64,000 nucleotides of DNA from Elephas maximus indicus (GCF_024166365.1 NC_064820.1:146836001-146900000); one strand, 5' to 3'. Positions 20,491 through 33,690 are shown, counted from the stretch's first letter. A program made the numbers and translations. Notes: a model not told the origin generated them from the sequence alone.

Positions 20491-23364
20491 TTTGAAAGGG
20501 CTTAGGAGGATAATATACCCTCATTTTTTTTACAGATATTAAAATCTTAGTCTATAGTGATAAACTAACTAGGTCCAAAATGGAGTCACTGATGCTGAGC
20601 CTCAAGTCAGCAAACTGAAACCTAAGTTTCTATTTCATGTAAATACCTAACTTTCCAAGGAGTTGAAATCCAAGTCAATCAGTTGATTCTCCCAGAAATG
20701 GAAACCTAAGCTAGCTAATCAGGACTTGATTGATCAGTTTAACCTGGTTCAAAATTTCTCCTTGATCCTCAGATAAGGAGAGAAAATGCCTCCCAACCAA
20801 TCCAAAAATTACCCAGTATATCTTCCTTGTTTTCTGTTTGTCTGCTTTTACAAAAGCCTTTCTGCCTGTATGCGCTTCAGAACTCTTGTCTGACTTTCAG
20901 ACCAAATGTTTCCCGGTTCATGAACTGAAAAATAAAGCTAATGAGTTCATATACAAATTTAATATTGTGAAATTTTTATTTTTAACAATAGACTTTATAC
21001 TTGAAGATCACTTTGGCTGGATAGAATCCTTAGCCCATCTGTTTCTTCCTTTGAGTGTCTTGTGGTTGTTGCCCAACTGTTTATGGTAGTATTTGTTGCC
21101 CTGGAGAAATGGTAGAGAGGTGGGGCTAGGGTAACTCTCTTGGTTGCCACAGTGAAGGGCCTCAAACATGGCCCCTGTGAGGAGGTACTTCTCTGGATTT
21201 CAGAACCCAGCCTGGTTGAGGAGAGCTTCTCTGTCCAGCTGTGTGTTTTCTGGGTTTCTTCCCAGCTCTTGTTTTCTAAGAGGATGTACCGGCTAATAAG
21301 AGTTTTACTTTTTCCAGCGCTTTCCAAGACTTCATTGTCCCCAGCAAACCTGCTTCGTTAAATTTAAGCCCTGCTCTCAGCATTTCCCTCTCAGAATGGT
21401 GTCCACCCCTTCTGGAAGGGAATAATTGCTGGAGCTTTTGAACTTTGCGAGGCACTACATCCCCATTCTCACTCATGGTTCTTCACAAGGTTGCCCATTC
21501 TGCTCCACCTTTAACAGCTCTTAACAATTCAAAGGTTGCAGTTTTCTGCTGGTTTCATGTAGTAAGTAGTTTGCAGGTTTATTGTTGTTATTGTCATTGT
21601 TGGAGTGTGGAAAGATTCAGAACTAAACTGTTGCGGTGTTCCTTCAGAAATGGAACATGGCCCTATTTTTAAATTATAAAAAAATATAATCAATGCCTCT
21701 CTGACATCTTTCAACTAAATTTCTGTTGATAGCCATGGTTTTTACCATCTTATAATTTCCTAGAAGTGGAATTCCAGATTCAGAAGAGCATGCCTACTTT
21801 TAAAGCTTTTACTACGTCTTGCCAAATTACCCTCCAGAAAATTTGTATTTAAGTTTCCATTCCTACCAGCTGAAGGATTACGCTTTAAAGCCTGTGGATA
21901 GTTACTGCAATCACTACTCTCCTGTATTCTTGGATTTCCAGACTCTCTTGAGCACTTCTATTTGTGCAGCCACCACTTTGTGGCTGCTGAATCTGTAGAA
22001 GTCCCTGGCCCTGGCACCATGGGGCTGTGAACTCCGTTAGTCCTTATTTACCCTTCAGCACCTCCAGCTCTTCCGTTCAGATTTTGAGCCCTAAAAAGGA
22101 ATGTCAGTCCAACAGGTGGAAACCTTCTGGAAATGCCTTAGAAGAGGCCTTCTAGTAGACAGTCATATGAGAGTGCTGAAACACGGAACCTAGGGTTGTT
22201 CTTTTTTTTTTCCTTCCCACCATGGAAAGCTCAGCAAGTAACCTAAATTCATGGAGGTCTTAGAAGTACCCAAGAAAAAAAAAACACCTACTTTTCCTCC
22301 ATACATGATAAAACTGATCTAAAATAGCCAAGTGAACTGCAGAAGCAGTTTTATCCTTGGTCAATCTGACTTGGGAAAGCAGAAAATGCAGGTGCATTGA
22401 AAATATTAAGTGAAGTGGGCTCTTAGGTTTCAGCGTTGGAGCTCTTCAACCTTGCTTCCCAGCTTCTGCAAAGGAAGGTTTTGCCAACCAAAGGGGATGT
22501 GTTAGCCATTAAAAGCTTTGAAACCTTGGAATCCGCCGCTATTAAACGAAGTATTTCTGAATGCTGAATATTCCCCTCCCAGGGCTTCTCGGGGCATCCT
22601 GACTCTCCAACAGCATACAGCTCCCACAAGGACAAATAATATGCAAAACTTTTTTGGTCTTACTTATGATAATTGCTCAGTTAACATCACAAGGCGATAG
22701 AAATTAAGTTCCCCAAAGGCTTCCTACTGCAGGAAGTTACCCTGCTATTTACTGCAAAGGTAGTAAAGATTAAAATCAGGTTAGCATCTATCTTACAGAA
22801 GTCTCTGTTAATCCATTATTTATATTCATATAAAATGCCATTTCTATATCAAAATGCATGAATGTTTTAACCTGTTGTAAATGTAAGCTTACTTTTTTTT
22901 TTCCTATTGAATTAAATGAGCCTTCTCTCTGCCAGAACCCTTAAAATTGGTGCTCTTATTTATAAGACCAGTCTAGTGGCTGCTTTTACTTTACTGAATG
23001 GATGTTCAGTGTTCAGATCACAGAAAGTTATAGTTCTCTGCTCTTCTGCATGCCTCGGGCCATACCAGGAGAACTAACTCTTCAGTCTGTGTGCCTTATT
23101 TTAAGCATAGCACTGATGAACTAAAGTGCGCCCAGGGAAGGGCAAGAAGAAGGAGAAACAGAAACCAGGTTATATGAGAAGCAAAGGACACTGTTGGAGA
23201 GGCCCTGTACTTGTCTTCAGATCTTTGAAGGGCTGTTTGTAGGAGACAGCTCATTCTTCATTGCTTTCAAGATAGGCATGGGACCAAAGAGTGAGAGCTA
23301 TATAAATGCAGATTTCATATTTAAATGATAGAAGTTTAAACAATTAGACCTGTCTGAAAAAGAC
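20491..23364. other. Mostly unique intergenic sequence
   Basis: No gene is recognised. Open frames here are short, overlap on both strands and show no family features. A piece at about 20960-21080 faintly resembles antisense L1. Bases 22300-22900 are AT-rich, free of recognisable repeats, and are the best conserved-element candidate of this stretch. Confidence 0.55.
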
Positions 23365-23544
23365 AACATCATGACTCAGCAACCCTATAGGGCAGAGCAG
23401 AACTGCCCCACAGGGTTTCCCGAGGCTGTGATCTTTACAGAAGCAGACTGCCACATCTTTCTCCTGCAGAGCAGCTTGTAGTTTAAAACCGCAGACCTTT
23501 CGGTTAGCAGATGAGTGCTTTAACCACTGCACAATCAAGGTTCC
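23365..23544 (-). repeat. AfroSINE, truncated at its tail side
   Basis: Body and tRNA-like head are present, but the A-rich end and first RTE-like block are missing. Flanked by AAAAAGAC on the left and AAAAGAC on the right. Confidence 0.85.
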
Positions 23545-23862
23545 AAAAGACTTTCTTGGGTAGAAATGAGTTCCCCATCGTTGGGAGAATTCAATTGGTC
23601 ATCTCACCAGTCTACAATAAACTCATGATTGAACTAGATATATAATGAAATCTTTCACAATTATTTTTTAAATATAGGACCACAGACATTTAAAAAAATA
23701 TTGTGTTTTAGGTGAAAGCTTACACGGCAAATTAGATTTCCATTCAACAATTCATACACAAATCGTTCAGTGACATTGGTTACAATCCCCGCAATGTGTC
23801 AGCAGTTTCACCATTTCCACCCCGCCAGCCCTGTTTCTATGCATCCAGTTTCCCTACCCCTC

Positions 23863-25930
23863 TGTCATGGATTGAACTGTGTCTGCCAAAAATATCTGTC
23901 AACTTTGCTGGGCCATGATTCTCATTATTGTGTGATTGTCCACCATTTTATGTGATTTTCCTGTATGTTGTAAATCCTATCACTATGATGTAATAAGATG
24001 GATTAGCAACAGTTGTATTGGTGAGGTCTATAAGATTAGGTAGTGTCTTAAGCCAGCCTCTTTTGAGATATAAAAGAGAGAAATGAGCAGAGAGACATGG
24101 AGACCTCATACGACCAAGAAAGCAGTGCTGGGAGCAGAGTGCGTCCTTTGGACCTGCGGTTCCTGTGCTGAGATGCTCCCAGACCAAGGGAAGACTGATG
24201 ACAAGGACCTTCCTCCAGAGCTGTCGAGAAAGCTTTCCCCTGGAGCCAGTGCCCTGAATTCGGACTGTGAGACAATAAACTTCTCTTTGTTAAAGCCATC
24301 CACTTGTGGTATCTCTACTATAGCAACACTAGATGACTAAGACAGAATTTGGTACTGGGATGCTGCTCTAACAGACACCTAAAATGTGGAAGCAGTTTTG
24401 AAACCATGAATGACAGAGAAGTGGAAGAGAACGAGCAGTGGCAGAGAACAAGCAGCAGCAGAACCAGGAGACCAGAGTGAGACAGCGCTGGAGCCAACTC
24501 ATGGAGTGAGAGAGCTGAGTGCCTGAGCTCAGGAGGCTTCCTGGCGGAGTGGGGTGCCTCCAGGCACTTATTTGGTAAAGCTACTGAGTTTTGGAACACT
24601 TGCCCCAGCAGGGCAGATGCAGGCGTAAGGCCCAAGGAGCTGAGAGGCCAAGAAACCAGGAAGCAGAAGTTGAAGAGACAAGGAACACAAGAAGCCAAGC
24701 TGCCTCAGTCTCAAAAGGTATGGCAGGATGTCTGGGGTTTCAAAAGGTGGAGCCATGGCCTCTGGTGTTTCTAAGGGTGGAGTTGCTGCTCAGATGGAGT
24801 AGGAGAATTGTGCGCCTAAAGCCGATGGAGCAGAGTTGCTGTTCCAGTGGGCCTGGAAGGCGGAGCTGAAGCCCGGGGCAAGAGGCCTCCACTCAGAATC
24901 TGGAGAATGTGGCCAATACCTAGAGTCTGAAGAGCGGGGCTATTGTGTAAATGGTCTCAGAGAACAGAGGATTATTTTCAAAGCCTTGAGGGTAAATGTA
25001 ACGGTGTTCTGCTGACTTGCTTGGTGCCTATTATTCCTTCTTTCCCTCCAGTTTCTCCCATTTGTAATGGATATGTCTAGCTTGTGCCTGTTCTGCCAAT
25101 GTACCTTTGGAAGCAGATAACTTGTATTCTAGATTTCACAGATGAGGAAGAATTTCTGGACTTTGGACTTGGAGTTGATTTAAGACTTTTGCTATACAAT
25201 GGGGTGAATATGTTTTACATGTGGCAAGTACATGAATTCTTGGGGGCCAAGTGGAAAGCCTGGTAGCATAGTGGTTGAGAGCTACGGCTGCTAACCAAAA
25301 AAGGTCAGCAGTTCGAATCCACCAGGTGCTCCTTGGAAACCGTATGAGGCAGTTCTACTCTGTCCTATAGGGTCACTATGAGTCGGAGTCGACTCTACGA
25401 CAATGGGTTTGGTTTTAAAGGGTAGAATGTTGTGGATTGAATTGTGTCCCCCCAAAATATCTGTCAACTTAGCTGGGCCCTGATTCTCATTATTGTGTGA
25501 TTGTCCACCATTTTATGTGAATTCTCTATATGTTGTAGATTCTATCACTATGATGTAATAAGATGGATTAGCAGCAGTTATATTGATGAGGTCCACAAGA
25601 TTAGGGAGTGTCTTAAGCCAGCCTCTTTTGAGATATAAAAGAGAGAAATAAGCAGAGAGACATGGGGACCTCATACTACCAAGAAAGCAGTGCTGGGAGC
25701 AAAGCGCGTACTTTGGACCCGAGATTCCTGTGCTGAGATGCTCCAAGACCAAGAGAAGACTGATGACAAGGACCTTCCTCTAGAGCCGATGGAGAGAAAA
25801 AGCCTTCCCCTGGAGCCAGCACCCTGAATTCAGACTTCTAGCCTACTGGACTGTGAGAAAATAAGCTTTTCTTTGTTAAAGCCATCCACTTGTGGTATCT
25901 CTGTTATAGCAGCACTAGATGACTAAGACA
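23863..25930 (+). mobile_element. Complete two-LTR MaLR-like element, non-coding
   Basis: The 5' LTR spans 23863-24344 and the 3' LTR 25428-25930; by eye they differ at roughly 8-10% of sites. The element is flanked by the perfect 5-base duplication CCCTC (23858-23862, 25931-25935). Each LTR begins TG, ends ACTAAGACA and keeps a TATAAAAG box (24069, 25634). The 5' LTR has AATAAA at 24274. Just inside it, TTTGGTACTGGGA resembles a tRNA-Leu primer site, as in the MaLR/ERVL group. The roughly 1.1-kb interior carries no gag, pol or env frame and contains an AfroSINE. The family name is inferred from these features. Confidence 0.85.
25252..25415 (+). repeat. AfroSINE nested in the MaLR interior
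   Basis: Sense copy: GGAAAGCCTGGTAGCATAGT head, GCAGTTCGAATCCACC box B region, GACAATGGGTTTGG tail. It has a well-preserved box B and ranks among the younger-looking copies. Confidence 0.92.
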
Positions 25931-27329
25931 CCCTCTTTGCCTTCTCATCTTCGCTTTTGGGTAACTGTTAACCACTTGGTCTCATATAAGTCTCATATAG
26001 TTGATTGTTTAAAGGAGCACGTTCGTTAAGGATGTCATTGTTCATTTTATAAGCCAGTCTGTTATTTGGCTGAAAGGTGACCTCCGGGAGTGGCTTCAGT
26101 TCCAGGTTAAAAGGGTATCTTAGGGCAATAGTCTTGGGAGTTCCTCTAGTCTCTAAGTCCAGTCTTTTTGAGGAATTTGAGTTTTGTTCTACATTTTTCT
26201 TCAGTTCTAACTGGGACCTTCTATTATGTCCCTGGTCAGAACTGTCTGTAATGATAGCCAGGCACCATCTGGTTCTTCTGGTCTCAGGCTAGAAGAGACT
26301 GTGGTTCACATGGGCCATTAGTCCTGTGGACTAATTTCTTCCTTGAGCTTTTGGTTTCCTTCACTCTTCTTTGCTCCAGACAGGAAGAGACCAATAGTTG
26401 TATCTTAGATGGCCACTCACAAGCTTTTAAGACCCCAGATGCTACTCACCAAACTAGGATGCAGAATATTATCTTTATGAACCAAGTTATGCCAATTGAC
26501 CTAGTTGTCCCACGAGACTATAGTCCTGAGCATTCAGACCCAGTAAATCAATCCCACTAGGTATTTGGATATGTCTAGGAAGTATCCCTAACTTTGCCCA
26601 CTATGTGCTTTATTGCATATATGAATATATACACAGCACATACAAACATATATATACGCATATGCCCACAAATATACCTATATATGCACATGCATGTACT
26701 CCCATATGCCTTCCCATACCCATGTAGCATACATATGTACCTATATAACCACTCACATATTTTTTGCTTGTAATTACTGTTGTTGCAAGATTGTATATGC
26801 TATAACATTTACCATAGTTATCCTTTATTCTTGTACCTCTCAGTGTCTTCATTTACCTTGGTCAATTTGTGCTGACCTCCCCCATATTGTGTATTGCCTT
26901 TCCCATCACCAGAATTATCACATGTCTACTATCTAGTAAGTGATTTCCCTTCACTCCCCTTCCAGTCCCTGGTAATCACCAAAGAACTTTGCTTTCTGCA
27001 TGTATACCTATTCTTGACTTTTTATAAAAGTGGTATCATACAATATTTATTCTTTTGTGTTTGATTTATTTAACTCTGCATAATGTCCTCCAGATTCATC
27101 CATGTTATTTTTCTCAGACTCATCATTATTCTTTATTGTTGCATAATACTTCATTATATGTATATACCACAATTAGTTTATCCATTCATCCATTGATAAG
27201 CCATTTGTTCTTAGAAAATTTGAAGGGATATTTAAGCAGAGCAAAAACCTTTTGTTGTTCCAGCCACTGGTGTTGTAGACCACTACCCATCTATCAGTTT
27301 GCCATACTATGATGGCTTGTGTGTTGCCA

Positions 27330-27745
27330 TAATGCTGGAAGGTGGCACAAACAGTTAAGTACTTAACTGCTAACAGAAAGGAAGTTTTAACCCACCCAAA
27401 GGCTCTGTGGGAGAAAGACCTGGTGATCCACTGCCGTAAAGATTATAGCCAAGAAAACTTTATGGGATAGTTCTTCTCTGTCACATGGGTTGTCATGAGT
27501 CAGAATCAACTCAACAGCACCCAACAATAGCAATATGATGCTATAAGCTATGCCACCAGTATTTCAAATACCAGCAGGCTCACCCATGATAGGCAAGTTT
27601 CGTCAGAGCTTCCAGACTGAAACAGTCTAGGAAAAAAATCCTATAGATCGCAACAGGATATTGTCCAATATAGTGCTAGAAGATGAGTCCCCTATGTTAG
27701 AAGGCACTCAAAATACACAGTGACCCCAACAATGGACTTGAGCTG
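27330..27745 (+). mobile_element. SINE-like and RTE-like sequence, diverged
   Basis: Bases 27330-27530 resemble a diverged AfroSINE relative (AGGTGGCACAAACAGTTAAG head, CATGAGTCAGAATCAACTCA near the end). Bases 27537-27745 (GCCACCAGTATTTCAAATAC, TAGTGCTAGAAGATGAGTCC) resemble what I recall of the RTE 5' region. Whether this is one element or two is unclear. Confidence 0.5.
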
Positions 27746-28589
27746 CTGTTGACATCTATTCGCATATGGAATAATAATAGCAAAACAACAAAAATGCTTT
27801 ATATTCTTGTCCTTTCACATTTTCAATTATCCAGATTTTAGCTGTTTCTCTTTCTCCATATAAATTCATATTTATGTATTTCCAGAATATATATGTATAT
27901 TTTCCAGAGATGGTTTTCACTTTCAAGAGTACTTGTCTCATTAGCCTTAATTCTATTAATTCCAAAGAACAGTTTCCCAATCACAAAAGGGAGAAAGTGA
28001 TTACATTCCTGCCTTTAGTCAGTGGTGATGGAGGATCTCCCTACAATTCAAGAATAAAAGCCCCTCTGAGAGCAAAACTCTTAAGTGCCCACCTTGCAGA
28101 CAAGATTAGGTATCGGTGTAAGATATTTGCTTAAAGAGATAGTTTTTGAATAAAAAAGCAAGAGGTGGTGATGCTGACACCCTACTCCTTAATTTAGCTA
28201 AATAGAGGTCACTTCACATCCTGCCTTCCCCGCTCTTGGGAGAAGGAGTGCTACCCAGGGATATGAGACCCCACAGAAGACTGGGGAACAGGTCTTGAGC
28301 CCTGAGGGACAGATGGAGGGAAGAGGGCCAGGCTTTGGGCCCTCAAGTGGGTCCTGCAATCTCTCAAATACAATTCTGGGCTCACATAGACTGGCCAGGG
28401 AATGGTTGGCACTGTGCCACACACACCTTGCCTAGATACCAAATTACAGCTCAGTAACTGACCAGTACATTTGTCAGTTTCTATACACATCTCCCACACT
28501 GTGACCATTAACTGAGGAAGAACTTTCTGGTTCCATTATCTCTTTAGCCACAGGCCTAACGGGCTAGTAAAAGGAGAGCCTATATTAAG
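27746..28589. other. Unique intergenic sequence
   Basis: No recognisable gene or repeat. Open frames on the minus strand around 28200-28500 overlap one another and look like chance. Confidence 0.5.
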
Positions 28590-28705
28590 GATTGCCAGAT
28601 TTACCAAATAAAAATACAGGATGCCCAGTTAAAATTGAATTTCAGATAAACAACAAATAATTTTTCAGTGTGAGTATATCCCACCTGTATTTTATTTGAC
28701 AACCC
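28590..28705. repeat. Palindromic non-autonomous DNA transposon remnant
   Basis: TTGCCAGATTTACCAAATAA at the left and TATTTTATTTGACAACCCTG at the right are inverted copies. Between them lies AATTGAATTTCAGATAAACA. I recognise this as a common eutherian short inverted-repeat element but cannot name the family with certainty. Confidence 0.7.
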
Positions 28706-29334
28706 TGCCACATCTTCCAGTTAAGATTTAAGCCTCTGGAAAAAAAAAAAAAAGGAGGTGGGAGGTAAGCAGGACAGAAACAACTCACAGACATGTAGTT
28801 AATGAATTTCTAACGATCTGTAATTTTGTATTTCTTAATTTAAATATTTTCTATTTATTATTCTTTCAAAAATTCCTCTTAATCTTTGTGAAAATAATGT
28901 ATACATGCAGAAAAATTAAAAAAAATCAAGTAGTACTCAAAGGCATATGCTGAGATATAGCTGTCCCCGGTCCCACTGAACACCACCCCCTAGTCTGATC
29001 TCCAGAGGTTCCCACTTAAACTCTTGAAGCTGTTTCTCCCAGTTTTAACCCCCTCCCGAGTATTTCTAAATAATACACTTATGCTGCTATTTCGTTGATT
29101 TGTCAGTTTTAAAGGTTATCCATTTGCTTGCAAGTATGGGAGATAAGGATTTGTTTCTTTTTCCTACCACCACCTGCATCCTTCTTTCCCTCCCTCATCT
29201 ACCAACATCGTTTATTAAGTCTTTGGTTAAATCGATGTTCTGTGTTTACATTATTATGTCTAGGTAAATACTTTTTTGCTGTTATATTTGTTTTCTTTTA
29301 TAATTTGTGTGTGTTGGTGCAATAGATTGATTAG

Positions 29335-29960
29335 TGTGTGGCCTTTCTAGCCATGGTCTTGTAACTCCCACCCAGGTGATTGAGTGGGACTGTGCGATAG
29401 GTAATTGTGGCCTACAAAGGGGATTTGTCAGTTTTGCCTTAAAAGAGAGCCAATTCCAGAGCAGAGAGGAGGATCGTACTACAACGAAGGAAGAACAGCC
29501 AGGAATGGAGAGAGGGAGAGAACCCTGAAGATGGTGCGAAGCAGTGGCAGGAGAGACCCGGGAGCAGAGACCCAGAGGCAGGAGATAGCACAGTGGGCTT
29601 CCCAGCCCCCTGACAGAGAAAACCGAATGCCTTTGGGCAGAGAAAGGCATGCCTGTGAGCACAACTGGGAAGGGACTGTCCTGATGGAAGAACTGTATCC
29701 TTAGTGTTCTCGAGCCTGAATTGTAACTGTTACTTCCCTAATAAACCTCATAATTGTGAGAATTGTCTGTGAGTTCTGTGTGGCCATGCAACGAAATATT
29801 GAACCCAGTAGAGAGTGCTGTGGGAGGGGCAGTTCGTGTCAGACTTAGTAAAGATGTTGGAGAAAGGAGGCTTGCCTGGCCCCGCCTCATAGGAATCAGC
29901 CTTGGGTTGTTGATCCTGGTTCTCTTTCCCCCTTGTGGGGTTGGAGAAGGTCAGACACCG
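29335..29960 (+). repeat. Possible LTR-like repeat
   Basis: A purine-rich block ends in CCTAATAAACCTC (polyadenylation-like) followed by GTGAGTTCTGTGTGGCC, which suggests an LTR body. Boundaries and duplications were not found, and no second copy exists in the window to support it. Confidence 0.3.
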
Positions 29961-32044
29961 CCCCCAAGCCGTTTTTACAATGGGTTTCTTTTTGTAGTTA
30001 GTAACTGCCTCATATTTCTTATTTACTTTTTTTTTTTTTTTAAATAAACTTAATGATACTAATGTCCACAGCCCTCCATAGCTTCTTAACGTATTTTTCT
30101 ATCTAGTCACGCCTATCGGGTAATTCATCCAGCCCATCTTATTCCTGAAGTCCTCTTTTCTCTGGCTCAGAAAGGGCGCTCATCCCTACGCTTGGTGCTG
30201 TCATCCTAGGTCTCCTTTACTATCAGCCTGGGCGTCCCTTCCTCTACCCAGTTCTGAGCATGTCTTTTTCACCCATTGTTTGAGTAGAGTGCTTCCTTAG
30301 AAAGGGAGCATTAGATGTAAATTATTTGAGATCTTCCATGCCTAAAAATATCGTTTAGTCTACCATTTCTCCAGATTGATGATTTGGGTTTAGATTCTCA
30401 GCTGTATATGATCCTCACTCAGAATTCTGAAGGTGTTGCTCCATTATCTTCCAGCTTCCAGTGTTGTAGAGAAGAAATCCCATGTCATTCTGATTCCTGA
30501 TCCTTTGAATTGGCCTGTTTTTTTCCTTCTGAATCCTTTTAGGGTCCTTTCTTTGTTCCTGGTGTTCTGACATTTCATGATAATGGCCCTTGAGTTGCAA
30601 ACCTTATTTTCCTACCTCAGGGATATTATTTATAGCATTTTTCTTCTCCTTGCTGAACTTCTGCTTTCTTCCTCCACTGCCCCCAACGTGTCTCTTATTT
30701 CTGAGACTTTCCTTAAATGTCTGCGTGATCTTTGGCTCTTCAACCGTATTTAAGAATTATGTGCTAAAGAGATGATTGGGTGTTCTTTGTGCTTGGGTGG
30801 AGCTTGTCTAATGGTGAACTATCCTGGACAGGCTGAATGGTGGTAAGCTGGCCTTTCTGTTGGGGTCCCCAAATGCTGTATCTGTAGGTCTTTTCCTTAG
30901 ATCTGCTCAGTTTCTACAGAAAAGGATTCTTTAGTCTCCTGCCTGGTGGTGGGAGGTATGCCTGGCTGCTAGAGTTTCTAGAAGCTAGGTGAGGAAAAGG
31001 GGCTAGGGAAATGTTTATTTTTCAGTAACTAGACTTCTGTTTATTGCCCATGTTTTCAGCTCTGTACTTCATACCCACCTTCCATAGAATCTAAACTGTC
31101 CATCCAAGTAACCCAGGGTGTAAACCTCAGGTTTCCTGCAGGAGCAGACAAGGTGTAGTGACCCCATTGCCCACCTAGGACTCTGCTCCCATTTACAGCT
31201 ATGCCTTCTTTTTCCACAGCAAACTTGCTGTTTCTTACCCAGAACCCCCCCAGAAGGTATCAGGGCTTCAGCTTCCTCCACACTGCTGTATGACTCACCA
31301 CTCCTTCCTCAGCTTCCCATCTTCCAAAACGTGTTGACATCTTTCGTCTACTGCCATCTCCTCTCCTATTCTCATAGACATTGTGGGTTTATATATATAT
31401 ATTTTTAACTTTTTTATAGTTGTTTTCTGTAGGGTTTTGGGAGGGAACAGAGAGAGATTTATGAGAGACTCTTCTACCATGTTTAGCCAGAAGTTCTCTG
31501 GTGTCAGTTTTCACATGGGAGCACTTGATGGTAACAATTTCCAGGCCCAATTCTGAAATAACTCTTGCTTTCAGTTAACACACTTTTTATTTCATTGTGG
31601 GGTAGGTGTTTCTTTTGGGAAATGGAGCAAAGTCCAAACACACACTGTTTAATAATATCAGTAAAACACTCTTCACCTTTTGAACAACAACAACAAGACA
31701 CCAGCGTGTTTCTCTGCTTTTTTGCCTGGGAACAGAGGATAGAAAAGCATGAGCAGCACTTTGAAATATGGCTCTTGCGCCAATGCTTACAGGACCCTCT
31801 CTGTCTTCTGTGCTTGAATGAATAAAAGCAAGGAGAATGCCGAAATACCTCCTTTGAATTAATCATGAGCCCCACCTCTCCTGCTATCCTGTGTTTACAC
31901 ATTACTGCTATTGTGTTGTATCTTTGTATCTGCTGACGGATTGCCTTTCATCGCAGGCCACAAAAAACCCCCTTCATTTAAAGAGCTGCATGTGGCTCTT
32001 GAGCTTTGAGGGGCATTTTAGCAAAAATTTGTCGTTCCTCTTAT
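29961..32044. other. Unassigned intergenic sequence
   Basis: It includes an A/T-rich stretch at 30017-30055 and pyrimidine-rich text at 30400-30720 that could be an old antisense LINE. Bases 31370-31500 end GACTCTTCTACCATGTTTAG, which looks repeat-derived. Bases 31550-32040 look unique. No gene is recognised. Confidence 0.4.
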
Positions 32045-32254
32045 AAACCAAAACCAAACACATTGCTGTCAAGTCAGTTCTGACTCGCAGCAACCCTGTA
32101 GGACAGAGTAGAGCTGCCCCATAAGGTTTCCAAGTTTGTCGTCTTCACGAAAGCAGACTGCCACACCTTTCTCCCTCAGAGCAGCTGATGGGTTCGAAGC
32201 ACCAACCTTTCTGTTAGCAGTGGAACACTTAACCACTATGTTAGCAGGGCTCCT
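32045..32254 (-). repeat. AfroSINE
   Basis: Full antisense copy, flanked by TCGTTCCTCTTA on the left and TCATTCCTCTTA on the right. Confidence 0.92.
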
Positions 32255-32431
32255 ATCATTCCTCTTAAAGAAGGGCTCAAAGTCTTAGGGAAGGGAACAC
32301 TGCTGTTTGAAGTACCCAGCTGTGCCAAGCTGACATTTAAGGTCTAAACAGACTAAGGAGGGAAAGCAGGGGCAGGAGCCTGTTAGAGGGAAAGGTGGCT
32401 CTTTGGGATGGGGCACAAGGGGGGAGCAGGA

Positions 32432-32910
32432 GAGTGAATGGACCAGGACGTATAGGCCTGGAATGTCTCACACATGACTTTGGACTTTACTGCAGGCAAT
32501 GGAAGGAACTCTGGTGGCACAGTGGTTAAGTGCTCAGCTGCTAACCAAAAGGTTGACAGTTTGAACTCATCAGCTGCTCCATGAGAAAAAAAGATGTGGC
32601 AGTCTGCTTCCATAAAGATTACAGCCTTGGAAACTCTATGGGGGCAGTTCAACTCTGTCTCACAGGGTCACTATGAGTTGGAATTGATTCAATGGCAACA
32701 GGTTTGGTTTTTGGTCTACAGGCAATAGAGAGCAATCCAAAGATTTTGACCAGGAGTGTGACATGAGATAAAGGGTGCTTTAAGAAAATTAAACTGATAG
32801 CTGTGGGCCGGAGGGTTCAGGGCAGGCAGGGGCTGGAGTCTAGGAGGCCAGTTGGACAAGTAATTCTTAACCCTGGCTAGATAGGTCACTGGGGAAGCTT
32901 TTTTAGAATC
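32432..32910 (-). repeat. L2 remnant split by an AfroSINE
   Basis: GGACTTTACTGCAGGCAATG before the SINE, and ACAGGCAATAGAGAGCAATC, GAGTGTGACATGAGA and AAACTGATAGCTGTGG after it, follow an antisense L2. Confidence 0.65.
32501..32715 (+). repeat. AfroSINE nested in L2
   Basis: Long-type sense copy with GGAACTCTGGTGGCACAGTG head and the GATGTGGCAGTCTGCTTCC block. It is flanked by TGCAGGCAAT and TACAGGCAAT. Confidence 0.92.
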
Positions 32911-33446
32911 CAGACCCTGGCCTTTACCCTTTGAGATTTTGTTTCAGGTGGTCTGGAAAGGGAATGAGGAATCTGTGTTCTCAAAACATTCTCCAGGTGC
33001 AGCTGTGAACTGGAAGGCTGTTGTGGCAGGCAGGCTAAATGGGACTAGACCCCAACATGGGGCTGTGACTCTGGGGAGATAGAGATGGAAACAAATTGGA
33101 GGAATGCCTCCTTGGGAGGGAGCCCCAACTGGTCTCTGCCTGTTTCTGGGGCTCAAGGGTAGGGAGGTATGAGGAAGACCATCGAGTTGGACCTGGGGAG
33201 TTTCATGGAGGCTTGTGTCCTCTCTGCAGAAAAACCTAGAAGATGGTGAAATGGGATAGTCAAGGTTCCAGAGAGTCATGGGACTTGGGAGACCATGAAT
33301 CTGTGGGCATCTAGCTTCTTTCTACATACAGTCATGGAGTACATGGAGATGGGGAAGTGAGACAACAATTTAGACCCTGCAGATCACACATGGACATACA
33401 CACATGGAGACACACACCTAGAGTCATCCTCTGGAGGAGGCAGAAA
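32911..33446. other. Unique intergenic sequence
   Basis: No gene or repeat is recognised. Confidence 0.5.
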
Positions 33447-33690
33447 GTCTGGTGGCTCAGAGATGGGGCTCTGGAACCTAGCAGCCCCAGACTGCAATCC
33501 TGTCTGTGTGACTCTGGAGGAGTCCCCTGTCCTGTACAAGCTGCAGCCTCCTCACCTATAGAAAATGAATGATAACAACAATAAACTCATTATGGCTGTT
33601 GCAATGCCTTAAGACAGTGTGTGTGAAGGCTGGGCACAGGGCCTGGCACACAGGGAGCGTGCCATAAATGGTAGAGTTTTTTATAAGAGT
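33447..33690 (+). repeat. MIR
   Basis: CTGTGTGACTCTGGAGGAGT, CTCACCTATAGAAAATGAAT, GGCACAGGGCCTGGCACACA and CCATAAATGGTAG are in MIR order, diverged. Confidence 0.75.

Larger units (their letters stand above)
23690..27205 (-). mobile_element. Antisense 5'-truncated L1 hosting a MaLR-like provirus
   Basis: The outer parts (23690-23862 and 25931-27205) match the L1 at 38265-39766 in antisense: 3' end TTTTAGGTGAAAGCTTACAC, the ATCTGGTTCTTCTGGTCTCA block, and near 27060-27200 the antisense end of ORF2 (CTCCAGATTCATCCATGTTA, GTTTATCCATTCATCCATTG). The L1 reads continuously once the provirus is removed. It has no intact frame. Confidence 0.85.
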
